Shown: positions 9,538 to 17,474, counted from the stretch's first letter. The stretch is DNA of 64,000 nt from 14-2 sp963628035 (GCA_963628035.1 CAVGED010000046.1:46735-110734), one strand, 5' to 3'. Made by a program: numbers and translations. The notes: generated from the sequence alone by a model not told the origin.

Positions 9538-10100
9538 ATGGTGTAATTCTCCCATTCTTTTTTCAGCTTTGTCTGAAAGGACTCATCGATCAGCACATTT
9601 CTGGCATGCACGACCGCACGGATTCCGCCGCCGAAATCCTCATGGCTTATCGTAAGCGCACAGCCGCACTCCCGCTCCAAATTCTCCTTCTTCGCAGCGT
9701 CCGTGGGATTCAGATAGATGATAAGCTCATCCTCTCTGGCGAAATCCTGTGCCATACGGATCTTGGAGCGGAGATATTCGTCATAACCCTCCGTCTTCTG
9801 GAACGCCGAAAGCTTCTCCCGCACCCGGCCAAAAAGCACTTCCTTCCTGGCTTGCTGTACCTGGCTTAACTTCCGCTTCTGCCGGATGAGAGCCTCGGAA
9901 ACCTGACGGTTTATCTCCCGCTTCTGCTTCTCCTCTTCCACCTGACAGCGAAGCTCTGCTTCCGCCTGTTTCCGCTTCTTAAACTCCTCCAGCTGCTGAT
10001 CCATGGAGGCCTGAAATTCCTCAATCTCATCGCTGCTGCGCTTGTTTGCCGCCTCTATAGACGCGGTGTAAAAACTATTCAGCTTCTCTGTAAGCTCCAT
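9534..10100 (-). CDS. atpE: V-type ATPase subunit E (peripheral stalk)
   Basis: 188 residues. The first half is a long charged coiled coil (EIEEFQASMDQQLEEF and onward) and the second half is a compact alpha/beta domain, the standard layout of subunit E, which pairs with subunit G to form the peripheral stator. It overlaps the A gene by 4 bp and follows F by 21 bp. Sequence conservation in this family is low, so the call rests on architecture plus position in the operon. Confidence 0.85.
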   Translation of the reverse strand: MELTEKLNSFYTASIEAANKRSSDEIEEFQASMDQQLEEFKKRKQAEAELRCQVEEEKQKREINRQVSEALIRQKRKLSQVQQARKEVLFGRVREKLSAFQKTEGYDEYLRSKIRMAQDFAREDELIIYLNPTDAAKKENLERECGCALTISHEDFGGGIRAVVHARNVLIDESFQTKLKKEWENYTI

Positions 10101-10121
10101 AACGATTCCTTCCTCATCTCA

Positions 10122-10430
10122 TCACAGTTTCAGCCCAATGGCCTGCCCGACATAATCTGTAATAAAGTTCTCCTTACGCCCGGTTCCGTGGCGATCCGGG
10201 ATCTCCACCAGCAGCGGCATTCTGCGGTTTAGCTTGATATCATCCCAGATATCGGAAAACCGCTGTCCTAAGACCTCCGTCACCAGCACGATCCCAATCT
10301 CAGGATCCGAAAGCACACGGGCAGCCGCCCGCTCCGCCTCCGCCCGTTCATGGATCACCACGCCATCCACTCCGGCCAGTCGCATACCGGTATAGGTGTC
10401 CCGGTTATCGCTGATCAAAAACATCTTCAT
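10122..10430 (-). CDS. atpF: V-type ATPase subunit F (central stalk)
   Basis: 102 residues, the normal size. The FLISDNRDTYTGMRLAGV start and the IGIVLVTE strand are typical of subunit F, a small Rossmann-like protein that binds subunit D in the rotor. It lies between the K and E genes, with AGGGGTGATCCC just before the ATG. Confidence 0.9.
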   Translation of the reverse strand: MKMFLISDNRDTYTGMRLAGVDGVVIHERAEAERAAARVLSDPEIGIVLVTEVLGQRFSDIWDDIKLNRRMPLLVEIPDRHGTGRKENFITDYVGQAIGLKL

Positions 10431-10440
10431 GGGATCACCC

Positions 10441-10860
10441 CTATCCTAAAATGGAGAAGGAGATCAACAATCCATACAGTGCAATAGATTCAGCCAGAGC
10501 AACGAAGATCAATGCTTTACCCATAATGCTGGAATCCTCACTCAATGCTCCCAAGGCCGCGCTGGCTGCGCTGGCTACCGCTATTCCGGCGCCGATACAG
10601 GAAAGTCCTGTGGACAACGCCGCCGCCAGATACCGCCATCCATCTGCGGAAGCTGTTGCCGCCGCCTCGCCGGTGGCCGCCTGCACGTTCCCGCTAAAGA
10701 GCAGGATATCCGAGACTACCAGTGTCCCGAAGAAAAAGAACACATTGAAGGCAAGAGCCGCTTTGAAGCCCCCCGTCTTCTTCTTTCCAAACAGATACAC
10801 ACCGAATGGAATCAGAATGCTGCAGATTAAGATCGCTACTAAAATAATTTTTGTTGTCAT
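10441..10860 (-). CDS. atpK: V-type ATPase subunit K (membrane rotor proteolipid)
   Basis: 139 residues with four hydrophobic segments (about 4-24, 33-57, 76-103, 112-138). Glu124 in ALAESIALYG is the ion-carrying carboxylate; the first hairpin has none, as in other V-type proteolipids. The third helix is rich in Gly/Ala/Ser (IGAGIAVASAASAALGAL) and lacks the Gln used by the Na+-specific Enterococcus rotor, which hints at, but does not prove, H+ coupling. The start overlaps the stop of subunit I as ATGA. Confidence 0.92.
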   Translation of the reverse strand: MTTKIILVAILICSILIPFGVYLFGKKKTGGFKAALAFNVFFFFGTLVVSDILLFSGNVQAATGEAAATASADGWRYLAAALSTGLSCIGAGIAVASAASAALGALSEDSSIMGKALIFVALAESIALYGLLISFSILG

Positions 10861-12764
10861 GATGTTTTCCTCCTTTTATTAAACGGAACAAACGGCTTAC
10901 CGCTGCCCTTGTAAAATCGACTAAACATTTCATAATATTCCAGACGGAGTACCTGTATCCCAACCACAAGGCCCTCCAGTCCGGCCACAAGGATGTTGCC
11001 CAACACTACTACAATCCAGTTTGGCGTTCCCTTCTCCATCCCTGCCAGTGTCAGCACCACACCCATCATCCCTGCGTGGCTCAGCGCAAATGCGCCCACA
11101 CGGACGAAGGAGATGGTGTTCGTGGCGTAGCTCAACACCACATCGAAGCACTCCACCAATGCCTCCACCAGGAACATGACCTTGCTGCCCTCCGGAAGCA
11201 CCGGCTTCTTCTTCTCTATCCAGTTTCCCAGCGGCTCCTTCAAAAGAATCATCAGCAGCGGAACCCCTACGGTCAGGCCCATAATGATCGCGGCCGGCAG
11301 CGGATGTCCCGTGGCGAATAATACGATACAGAGTGCCGCGAAGCCATAACAGATAAAGCCTGCGATGCCGCTCTGATTGAAGATCAGCCGTCCGTATTCT
11401 CTGGCTCTTATGGCATTGATCATATTCAGTACCATGGCGATGAGGATCAACACACCTCCGAAGGCGATGGCCGTCATCAATGTCTCCATGATATTGTCCA
11501 TGGGCCGCATCCAGATTGGATCTAAAATATCCTCAAACCCAAAGATACTGCCGTACATAAAACCGAATACCACAGACCATACTCCGGCCAGCGAGAGAAT
11601 CCCGGCCAGCCGCATGCCCTTGATCCGGTACAGCAGGAATCCTCCCACTGCCAGTACCAGGCCCTGTCCGACATCCCCAAACATGATACCGAACATCAAC
11701 GTATAGGTGAGTGCCACAAACAGCGTGGGGTCCATCTCGTTGTAGGCCGGCAGTCCGTACATCTCCACAAACATCTCGAAGGGCTTCAATATCTTCGGAT
11801 TCTTCAGCTTCGTGGGCGGGCTGGTACTAAGCTTGCCATCCACAGCCTCCTGAATGCAGTGAATATTCTGATCTCCGGCAATCTCCTTCTGAAATGCCTC
11901 GGCATCCGCGCGCGACATCCAGCCATACAGGATATAATATTCCCCCTTGTGCTTGGGCTTCGTACAGGCTGCCATCTTGCGGATCTCAAAGTTCTCACAG
12001 TAATCTTCCAGGATGTGGTACGCCGACAGGATCTCCAGGCGGTTGCTGTTTAGCATCTCGCACATTTTTGCCGACAATCTGGCAATCTCGGCCTCGTTCG
12101 CCTTCATCTCCTGCTCTGCCTGCGCATACCCTTCCTCCGGCGTTCCCGCAAAGTCCGCAGGCACATAGATCTGTTCAAAATGGAAGGACAAATACACGGC
12201 ATCCATCTCTGCTGCGTGAATGTATGGGACGAAATAGAGACCCCAAACATAATTTTCATCGCTGTAGCACTCGCAGAATAACGTATACGGCGTCTCCTGG
12301 ATAAATGCATCCAGCTTGTGATAATACTCCCTGGGGATCCGTCCCATCCGAAACTTGATGAACTTGAATTCCATAAGCTTACTGAACTCAAAGTCCAGAT
12401 TCCGGTAATACGAGATCGCCTTCAGGAATTCGGAAAGCTCCTGATTCCGCTTGGTCAGCTCCCGCTGACGCTTTAAGATCTCCTCCGTGTGCTCACTGGC
12501 ATCCCGGATGATCTCGCTGGCGGCTCCAATGGACATATCCTCCAGTTCATCCGTCGGCTCCAAATAGCCAAGCAGTTCTTTTCCACTGTTGTAAATGTCC
12601 CGGTAGATATTCGTCTCGATAAAGGGGCGCACATTACTGATATTTCCGAGACTTGTCATGGCATTTTCAAAATGTATGTCATATTTTACAAGATACTGCT
12701 TCATTACCCGGTCGATATCGTACTTCGGACCGGTGATATGAAGCAATTTCATTTTTTCAACCAT
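10857..12764 (-). CDS. atpI: V-type ATPase subunit I (a-type stator membrane subunit)
   Basis: 635 residues. The N-terminal half (1 to about 330) is soluble with coiled coils; the C-terminal half has about seven to eight membrane helices, beginning near a FVALTYTLMFGIMFGDVGQG block. Arg555 in SFVRVGAFALSHAG is the conserved arginine that faces the rotor carboxylates. It forms the ion channel with the K ring. GGAGGAAGCAGC lies before the ATG. A 209-bp gap holding a palindromic element separates it from the C gene upstream. Confidence 0.95.
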   Translation of the reverse strand: MVEKMKLLHITGPKYDIDRVMKQYLVKYDIHFENAMTSLGNISNVRPFIETNIYRDIYNSGKELLGYLEPTDELEDMSIGAASEIIRDASEHTEEILKRQRELTKRNQELSEFLKAISYYRNLDFEFSKLMEFKFIKFRMGRIPREYYHKLDAFIQETPYTLFCECYSDENYVWGLYFVPYIHAAEMDAVYLSFHFEQIYVPADFAGTPEEGYAQAEQEMKANEAEIARLSAKMCEMLNSNRLEILSAYHILEDYCENFEIRKMAACTKPKHKGEYYILYGWMSRADAEAFQKEIAGDQNIHCIQEAVDGKLSTSPPTKLKNPKILKPFEMFVEMYGLPAYNEMDPTLFVALTYTLMFGIMFGDVGQGLVLAVGGFLLYRIKGMRLAGILSLAGVWSVVFGFMYGSIFGFEDILDPIWMRPMDNIMETLMTAIAFGGVLILIAMVLNMINAIRAREYGRLIFNQSGIAGFICYGFAALCIVLFATGHPLPAAIIMGLTVGVPLLMILLKEPLGNWIEKKKPVLPEGSKVMFLVEALVECFDVVLSYATNTISFVRVGAFALSHAGMMGVVLTLAGMEKGTPNWIVVVLGNILVAGLEGLVVGIQVLRLEYYEMFSRFYKGSGKPFVPFNKRRKTS

Positions 12765-12800
12765 GCTGCTTCCTCCGTGTTAGATCAAAATTTTGTTAGT

Positions 12801-12977
12801 ATGAAAGCCCTACGGATTGCTCCGCACTTTGTGCTCTCACAATCCTACCTGCATTCGCATATCGCCCCATCGCGTTGCTCTGTGGCTTTTATGCTCATAC
12901 AGGTTAGCGTCTCTCATGGCTGTACGCTTGCGTGTGCGAGCCCCCGCCGCGTCCGGCCATGGAGACTGGGCTTTCAT
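12801..12977. repeat. Palindrome-flanked intergenic element inside the V-ATPase operon
   Basis: ATGAAAGCCC (12801-12810) and GGGCTTTCAT (12968-12977) are perfect inverted ends of a segment of about 177 bp between the C and I genes. Inside it, further stems can be drawn: CGGATTG/CAATCCT around a GCAC-TTT-GTGC hairpin (12812-12848), and GTCTC...CATGGC/GCCATGGAGAC (about 12919-12967). It encodes no plausible protein. One arm overlaps the stop codon of subunit C. It resembles a MITE or other interspersed structured repeat; no second copy is seen in this window. Confidence 0.6.
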
Positions 12978-14008
12978 AGTAGTATAATATCCCGTATTTC
13001 CCTGGGCGGAACCTGATAACGGATTCCCTCAATGATGGAGGTCAGGCGGTCAATCTCCTGCTCTTTCTCATAGAGATAGGTGAGAACCGGCGCAATGGAC
13101 ATTGGATAGCTTCGACTCACCCTGCGGTAAGTATCCTCCACAATCTTCCGGTAGGATATCTCATCCTCCATCTTCATAAGCGCGTCTTTTCCGTCAAAGT
13201 AGGCCGTCCCTGCAAGATGCTTTAAAAGCTCCTGCACATCCGCTGCCCCGGTCATCCTGCGAAGTTCCTCTTTTCGTAATCGGAACGTTGCCGGAATCAG
13301 GGAAGCAAACAGTTCTGCCTGACTCTGGCTGTAAAATCGCTTGGAGCGATAGATCCACATAATATTCAACCAGTCGATCTGTGTTCCGTAAATATCCAGT
13401 AAAAGGCTCCGCATACTGCAACGCTTCATCCTGCGGATATCACGATATACTGTGGTATAATAATTGATATCCAGCGCCATGGCATAATCCACATAGTTCT
13501 GTGCTCCGACATTCTGAAGCTTTGCAAACACACGCTCGTACCCGGTTCCCGCAAGTTCCTGTTCAAATTCCTTCAGGGAACCTGCTCTCTTTAAATGTTC
13601 CAGAGAAAACCGGGTATGCCGCTCAAAGAAATCATCCACGAACATTTCTTTCTCTTCCATTTGTTCATGAAAAAAATATTTGAGACAGATCTTAAGCTGA
13701 TCTATCTCATATCTGGTAAATATGTATCGGAACGGCTTCCTCTGTCCGGCGTCCGCGAAGCGGTATAAACGCTCGAAGTCCCGGTATAAGGAATCCGTGA
13801 TAACAGCCTCTGCCTGTCCCCGATGCCATACTTCTTCCCGGCCCCGGAATACCGCGCCATAGCCTCTGGTTCCGCGAAGATACTGGATCGCCTCGTTGAC
13901 CGTTGCAAGCTCAGTCAGTTGTTCCAGCTCCTTCTTCGTCAGCAGACTGCCGCTCATGGATCTGGTCTTGGTGACCAGACCGCTGTAATGCAATAAGCTC
14001 CCCGGCAT
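12974..14008 (-). CDS. atpC: V-type ATPase subunit C (d-type, rotor-ring collar)
   Basis: 344 residues from the ATG at 14008; the frame stays open further upstream but that part is out of frame inside subunit G, and GGAGGTG lies 6 bases before this ATG. The helical protein has the conserved GTRGYGAVF, LKICLKYFF and DINYYTTVYRDI-type blocks of the archaeal/V-type C subunit, which links the central stalk to the membrane ring. It follows subunit G by 1 bp. Confidence 0.9.
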   Translation of the reverse strand: MPGSLLHYSGLVTKTRSMSGSLLTKKELEQLTELATVNEAIQYLRGTRGYGAVFRGREEVWHRGQAEAVITDSLYRDFERLYRFADAGQRKPFRYIFTRYEIDQLKICLKYFFHEQMEEKEMFVDDFFERHTRFSLEHLKRAGSLKEFEQELAGTGYERVFAKLQNVGAQNYVDYAMALDINYYTTVYRDIRRMKRCSMRSLLLDIYGTQIDWLNIMWIYRSKRFYSQSQAELFASLIPATFRLRKEELRRMTGAADVQELLKHLAGTAYFDGKDALMKMEDEISYRKIVEDTYRRVSRSYPMSIAPVLTYLYEKEQEIDRLTSIIEGIRYQVPPREIRDIILL

Positions 14009-14009
14009 T

Positions 14010-14324
14010 TTATGCACCTCCTGCAATCCGCCGGAAGATATCCTCTGAAAGCTCCTCCAGATGAACCGTATAGGTTTCCTCAAGCGCTTCAATCTGCTTC
14101 TGATATGTATCCTCCATCTCCCGGATCCTTGTCTGTGCTTCGCTGTCCAGATTGCGTTTCGACTCATCCAGCCGTTCAGCGGTTTTACGCTCCAGCTCTT
14201 CCTCGAACTTCTTCTGGGCCTCCTCTGTCTGCTTACGGCATTCTTCCTTGAACCGGCCGGCATTATTCATGATATTTACAGCGTTTTCTTCAATTTCATA
14301 CAGCTTTTCAATGACCTCATTCAT
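14010..14324 (-). CDS. V-type ATPase subunit G/H (peripheral stalk)
   Basis: 104 residues from ATG at 14324; a TTG at 14354 in the same frame has a poorer ribosome site. Nearly the whole protein is a charged coiled coil (EEAQKKFEEELERKTAERLDE and onward), as expected for subunit G/H, the partner of subunit E in the stator stalk. It is the first gene of the operon, and a good promoter lies about 55 bp upstream. The function call relies on coiled-coil architecture and operon position. Confidence 0.8.
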   Translation of the reverse strand: MNEVIEKLYEIEENAVNIMNNAGRFKEECRKQTEEAQKKFEEELERKTAERLDESKRNLDSEAQTRIREMEDTYQKQIEALEETYTVHLEELSEDIFRRIAGGA

Positions 14325-14376
14325 CGTATCACCCGTGCCTTCCGCTATCTGCAAACCATTCTAATTTCTCCAATTC

Positions 14377-14404
14377 AATATATCACTTTTTTGGAAAAAA
14401 TCAA
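14377..14404 (-). promoter_or_regulatory. Sigma-A promoter of the V-ATPase operon
   Basis: On the reverse strand TTGATT (14404-14399), a 16-base spacer and TATATT (14382-14377) form a good housekeeping promoter about 53 bases before the ATG of the first V-ATPase gene. Confidence 0.7.
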
Positions 14405-14445
14405 GACCGCTATTTTTTTTTTGCATTTTCTTTGCACAAACATCT

Positions 14446-14474
14446 CACCATGGCCATGTTTCCGCCATATAGTA
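14446..14474 (+). promoter_or_regulatory. Predicted sigma-K promoter of the Cys/Gly-rich gene
   Basis: CACC (14446-14449), a spacer of exactly 16 bases and CATATAGTA (14466-14474) fit the sigma-K consensus mACm-N16-17-CATAnnnTA completely. The predicted start near 14481 gives a leader of about 25 bases that contains the GGAGG site. No convincing sigma-A promoter is seen here. Confidence 0.55.
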
Positions 14475-14505
14475 AACTGTAATCAAAATCTTGGAGGACT
14501 TAGGA

Positions 14506-14736
14506 ATGAGTGATTTAGCTGCAACAAATTGTGGTGGCGGATGTGGATGCGAAGGCAATAACGGATGTGGATGCAATATGATTCTGATCATCCTGCTGCT
14601 CTTCTGCTGCGGAAACGGCAACAATGGTATCTTGGGCGGAAATAACGGATGTGGATGCGATATCATAATCATCCTTCTCCTGCTTTCCTGCTGTGGAAAC
14701 GGCAACAATGGTATCTTTGGTGGCTGCGGCTGCTAG
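14506..14736 (+). CDS. Cys/Gly-rich small protein ('chorion class high-cysteine' family)
   Basis: 76 residues from ATG 14506, with GGAGG 8 bases upstream. After MSDLAATN the protein alternates Gly/Cys/Asn blocks (GGGCGCEGNNGCGC) with short hydrophobic runs (MILIILLLFCC, DIIIILLLLSCC) and repeats this unit twice; the DNA repeats too. Clostridial genomes carry such proteins under the label 'chorion class high-cysteine HCB protein 13'; the name is only by composition. The sigma-K-like promoter suggests a spore outer-layer protein cross-linked by disulfides (inference). A strong terminator lies about 75 bp downstream. Confidence 0.8.
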   Translation: MSDLAATNCGGGCGCEGNNGCGCNMILIILLLFCCGNGNNGILGGNNGCGCDIIIILLLLSCCGNGNNGIFGGCGC

Positions 14737-14810
14737 TAGTCCATGACAACAGAAAGTCCACGAAACGTGCTTTCTATTGTACTTCCCCGGAACCGGATCT
14801 CGGTCTCTAC

Positions 14811-14842
14811 GAAAAAGGAGCTGCTTTCGCAACTCCTTTTTC
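14811..14842. terminator. Bidirectional intrinsic terminator
   Basis: GAAAAAGGAG (14811-14820) pairs with CTCCTTTTTC (14833-14842); the stem extends inward through CTGC-TTTC-GCAA with one mismatch. A-tract and T-tract flank the GC-rich core on either strand, so it can serve the plus-strand Cys-rich gene and the minus-strand gene at 14870-15079. Confidence 0.75.
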
Positions 14843-14869
14843 TATGCGGATATTTCAATATCTTATGGT

Positions 14870-15079
14870 TCAAGAACCAAAAGGGGTTCTCCCCTTGTTT
14901 GATTCACGAACCGCTCCGCCACGCGCAGCTCTCGGATTCTCCTGCACGGTATCCTGCTTCATGGTGGATGTGCTTCCTTCCTGCCCTGTTTTGCCAGGAA
15001 CGCCGTTTTGCCCTTTCCTGCGCATGCATTCCTCATCAATCTCGTAAACCGTGTTTCCATCTATAATCAATCTTCCCAT
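14870..15079 (-). CDS. Hypothetical small protein
   Basis: 69 residues. The start MGRLIIDGNTVYEIDEEC is well ordered and, as I recall, recurs in small Lachnospiraceae proteins; the rest is a polar, Gly/Arg/Ser-rich and probably disordered tail. GGAAGG lies 5 bases before the ATG. It ends next to the bidirectional terminator. Its function is unknown. Two Cys-containing and sporulation-type neighbours suggest, but do not show, a spore role. Confidence 0.6.
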   Translation of the reverse strand: MGRLIIDGNTVYEIDEECMRRKGQNGVPGKTGQEGSTSTMKQDTVQENPRAARGGAVRESNKGRTPFGS

Positions 15080-15117
15080 GGCTTCCTTCCTTTCTCTATA
15101 CTCTAACAGTGTATGCG

Positions 15118-15146
15118 GTTATATTTTTCCTGCGCGCTTCATACAA
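15118..15146 (-). promoter_or_regulatory. Possible sigma-A promoter of the 69-residue protein gene
   Basis: Reverse strand TTGTAT (15146-15141), spacer of 17, TATAAC (15123-15118), about 39 bases before the ATG. It occupies the same bases as the predicted sigma-E promoter on the other strand, so one of the two may be fortuitous. Confidence 0.4.
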
Positions 15147-15148
15147 TA
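15121..15148 (+). promoter_or_regulatory. Predicted sigma-E promoter of the 92-residue protein gene
   Basis: ATATT (15121-15125), 14 bases, then CATACAATA (15140-15148) match the sigma-E consensus (ATATT-N14-15-CATACAnT) fully. The start codon is about 70 bases downstream. This would place the gene under early mother-cell control in sporulation. Confidence 0.5.
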
Positions 15149-15217
15149 AATAAAAACGGGTAACGCTTTTCTCCTGCAGCATTCCGTTTCAATAACGCAC
15201 CCCGAAAAGGAGTTATC

Positions 15218-15496
15218 ATGGATCTATCACTTTTGCTAAACAACCCACAGTTAAATAATATTTCGCCGGAAAAGCTACAGTTTCTGATGGAAATGGCCAG
15301 CCAGAACCCCGGTTCCACGCCCAAGGATATGATGTCCGCACTGACAGCGGCCTCCTCCGCTGCCCAGAACAAAGGCGTGTCTTTCGACAATTCGGAGACG
15401 GATCTGATCGTGGAGGTACTGAAGATGAGCATGCCGGAAGGCGAACGCCGAAAGGCTGATATGATCTTAAGCATGATGAAAAAGAACCGGAAATAG
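15218..15496 (+). CDS. Small helical hypothetical protein
   Basis: 92 residues, with AAAGGAG 6 bases before the ATG. The sequence is mostly helical and polar: an N-terminal MDLSLLLNNPQLNNISPEKLQFLMEMA segment with several Asn/Gln, a middle Ser/Ala-rich part, and a basic C-terminal helix ending KKNRK. I do not recognise a known domain; similar small proteins occur in clostridial genomes as hypotheticals. A sigma-E-like promoter precedes it and an intrinsic terminator follows 31 bp after the stop, so it is a single-gene unit. Confidence 0.7.
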   Translation: MDLSLLLNNPQLNNISPEKLQFLMEMASQNPGSTPKDMMSALTAASSAAQNKGVSFDNSETDLIVEVLKMSMPEGERRKADMILSMMKKNRK

Positions 15497-15527
15497 AAAA
15501 TGCGCTGCCAGGCGCACCGGAAATGCG

Positions 15528-15562
15528 AAAAGCAGAAGCTAAGGCTCCTGCTTTTCTGTTTT
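15528..15562 (+). terminator. Intrinsic terminator
   Basis: AAAAGCAG (15528-15535) pairs with CTGCTTTT (15548-15555), followed by CTGTTTTG. It ends the 92-residue gene and faces the convergent AAA-ATPase gene that ends at 15576. Confidence 0.7.
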
Positions 15563-15575
15563 GCTAATTAAAATG

Positions 15576-17282
15576 TTACCGTCCCAACACAACCTTACAC
15601 CGCTTCTTGTAACATGCAATGCCGAACTTGAAGATTTGCTGCATCCCCGCATCCACAAGCTCTTCCTCATATTTGTTCTTTTCAATCTGATCCATGGCTT
15701 TCTGGCAGCCCGCTTCAAGATCACCGTTCTCAGCGTATTTTACTTCTATTATGATACCGATCTCTTCCTCCTCGATCTCCACTAAAATATCGCTGTAGCC
15801 TTCTCCCGCCTCCGAATTGGAAGATACGCTCCAGCTGTCCTTGAAGCCCAGAAGTCCAAGAAGAATTCCGTGGTAGAAGCTCTCCTTTTTATCCTTTCTC
15901 ACCGCCGTGTCTCGGATACTGATGGTCTTTTTCAGATATGCATTGAACTTCTCCTCAACGCCGGAAGCATCCCCTTTCTGAAAAGCTTCACAAAACGCAT
16001 CCAGTGCAGCTCCGTCCTGCCAGGCGGTATCCTGGAACCACTCATAAATCTGACTTTCAAATATTTCCCGGATCTCCCGGTTGGGGATTGCCAGCGTAAC
16101 CTTTCTTCCCTGCGGCTTCCCCCGCTGGGTCAGATACCCTGTGGTAAACAGTATACTCCACAGATTGTCAATGGAAGCATATAACTCCTTGTAGGTCAAT
16201 TCCTGCCGTACCGCCTTCTCGACAGTATTTCCCTCCATCAGCTGTTCGATTTCTCGCTTCGTCATTCCTTTTGCCATCTCGATAAAGTGGCGGATAATGT
16301 CATTTCCGCTGGTATTGGACCAGTAATTCCCCGGATATTCTTCCGGGTTGGCACGAAGCTTATCGCAGTAGCAGATCACATCCCAGGGACAGTACACATC
16401 CACATTTCCAAAATGATAGCCATCGTACCATTCTTTTATCGTGTCATAAAAATCAGACAGGTCATAGTAATCCAGAAGTCCTCTCACTTCCTGATCCGTA
16501 AAACCAAAATACTCATCAAACTGCACATCCAGGATTGTTAAGACTCTCAGGTTATTCAGTCCTGTGAAAATGCTCTCCTTTGACACTCGAAGACACCCGG
16601 TCAGGACAGCGAACTGCAGACTGTCATTTATCTTTAAGGCCTGACCAAAAAGATTGCGGATAAGACTCACCATTTCTTCATAGTATCCTGCCTGCATGGC
16701 CTTATCCAGCGGGACATCGTACTCATCGATCAGAATGATCACTTTTTGTCCGTAATGCTTGTGCAGCAATATGGAGAGATTCTTTAGACTCTCCATCAAT
16801 ACGGAGTCCGCCATAGCATATGTTTCACGTCCGGTACGGTCAACTGATATGATCTGCTGGTACAGCATTTTCTCACTTTCATTCAACTTACTGCTTTCCA
16901 GCAGAAATCCGAATCTCAATGCCTCATTTCCTATAATCGCACTCATCATGGTACGGGCTGTCGAAAAACTGGCTCCGTTCACGCCCTTCAGACTGATGGA
17001 TATGACCGGATATTTCCCCATATATTCCTCACATAAGGCTGTCTCCTTGGAGATCTCCAGTCCATCAAACAGCGTGCTGTCACAGCCAATCTCAAAAAAG
17101 CTTTTCATCATGCTCATATTCAGAGACTTGCCAAATCTTCTTGGACGGGTGAAAAGGTTTACTTCTCCCCAGTTCTGCAATAATTCCCGGATAAGTCCCG
17201 TCTTATCTATATAATAAAACCCTTCCGTTCTGATTTTCGCAAAATTTTCAATTCCAATTGGAAGCTTCTTTTTCATTTCCAT
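15576..17282 (-). CDS. AAA-ATPase-like / PD-(D/E)XK nuclease family protein (DUF1703)
   Basis: 568 residues. The N-terminal domain has the family P-loop RPRRFGKS (46-53) and a Walker B of the form IILIDEYD, followed by VPLDKAM. The C-terminal domain has Asp498 and Glu513-x-Lys515 (IIEVKYAE), the catalytic set of the PD-(D/E)XK nuclease fold. Such proteins are abundant and variable in copy number in gut Clostridia and Bacteroides; their role is unsettled, with mobile-element and defence links suggested. It is a stand-alone gene with its own promoter, preceded by 41-bp tandem repeats in its leader. Confidence 0.88.
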   Translation of the reverse strand: MEMKKKLPIGIENFAKIRTEGFYYIDKTGLIRELLQNWGEVNLFTRPRRFGKSLNMSMMKSFFEIGCDSTLFDGLEISKETALCEEYMGKYPVISISLKGVNGASFSTARTMMSAIIGNEALRFGFLLESSKLNESEKMLYQQIISVDRTGRETYAMADSVLMESLKNLSILLHKHYGQKVIILIDEYDVPLDKAMQAGYYEEMVSLIRNLFGQALKINDSLQFAVLTGCLRVSKESIFTGLNNLRVLTILDVQFDEYFGFTDQEVRGLLDYYDLSDFYDTIKEWYDGYHFGNVDVYCPWDVICYCDKLRANPEEYPGNYWSNTSGNDIIRHFIEMAKGMTKREIEQLMEGNTVEKAVRQELTYKELYASIDNLWSILFTTGYLTQRGKPQGRKVTLAIPNREIREIFESQIYEWFQDTAWQDGAALDAFCEAFQKGDASGVEEKFNAYLKKTISIRDTAVRKDKKESFYHGILLGLLGFKDSWSVSSNSEAGEGYSDILVEIEEEEIGIIIEVKYAENGDLEAGCQKAMDQIEKNKYEEELVDAGMQQIFKFGIACYKKRCKVVLGR

Positions 17283-17320
17283 TCTTGCAGCGCACCCCTT
17301 TTCCTGCCAGGATATGATCT

Positions 17321-17425
17321 TGTAATCAATAAGTCTATTACAGGAACCCCTTCGGGAACCCTGTAATCAATAAGTCTATTACAGGAACCCCTTCGGGAAC
17401 CCTGTAATCAATAAATCTATTATAC
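17321..17425. repeat. 2.5 tandem copies of a 41-bp repeat in the leader of the AAA-ATPase gene
   Basis: Identical 41-base units start at 17321 and 17362, and a partial third copy with one change starts at 17403. Each unit holds a TGTAAT...ATTACA imperfect palindrome (an 8-bp stem CCTGTAAT/ATTACAGG across unit borders) and the segment GGAACCCCTTCGGGAACC. The array lies between the predicted -10 box and the start codon. Possible roles are an operator array, a leader structure or replication slippage. Confidence 0.85.
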
Positions 17426-17447
17426 TGTATGTTTCATTATTTGTACA
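17419..17447 (-). promoter_or_regulatory. Predicted promoter of the AAA-ATPase gene
   Basis: Reverse strand TGTACA (17447-17442), spacer 17, TATAAT (17424-17419). The -10 is perfect and the -35 matches four of six positions. The leader would be about 130 bases and contains the tandem repeats. Confidence 0.5.
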
Positions 17448-17474
17448 CCGAATTTTTCATGTGATACCAAGATG

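Noticed and set aside
12489..13016. A plus-strand protein of 175 residues across the V-ATPase C-I gap
   Set aside because: Most of it is antisense to subunit I, and the rest translates the palindromic element. No ribosome site or family signal.
12974..14263. A 429-residue version of V-ATPase subunit C
   Set aside because: The first 85 codons overlap subunit G in another frame and look random (Arg/Ser-rich). ATG 14008 has a strong ribosome site.
17321..17425. CRISPR array
   Set aside because: Only 2.5 identical direct units in immediate tandem, no unique spacers and no cas genes nearby.
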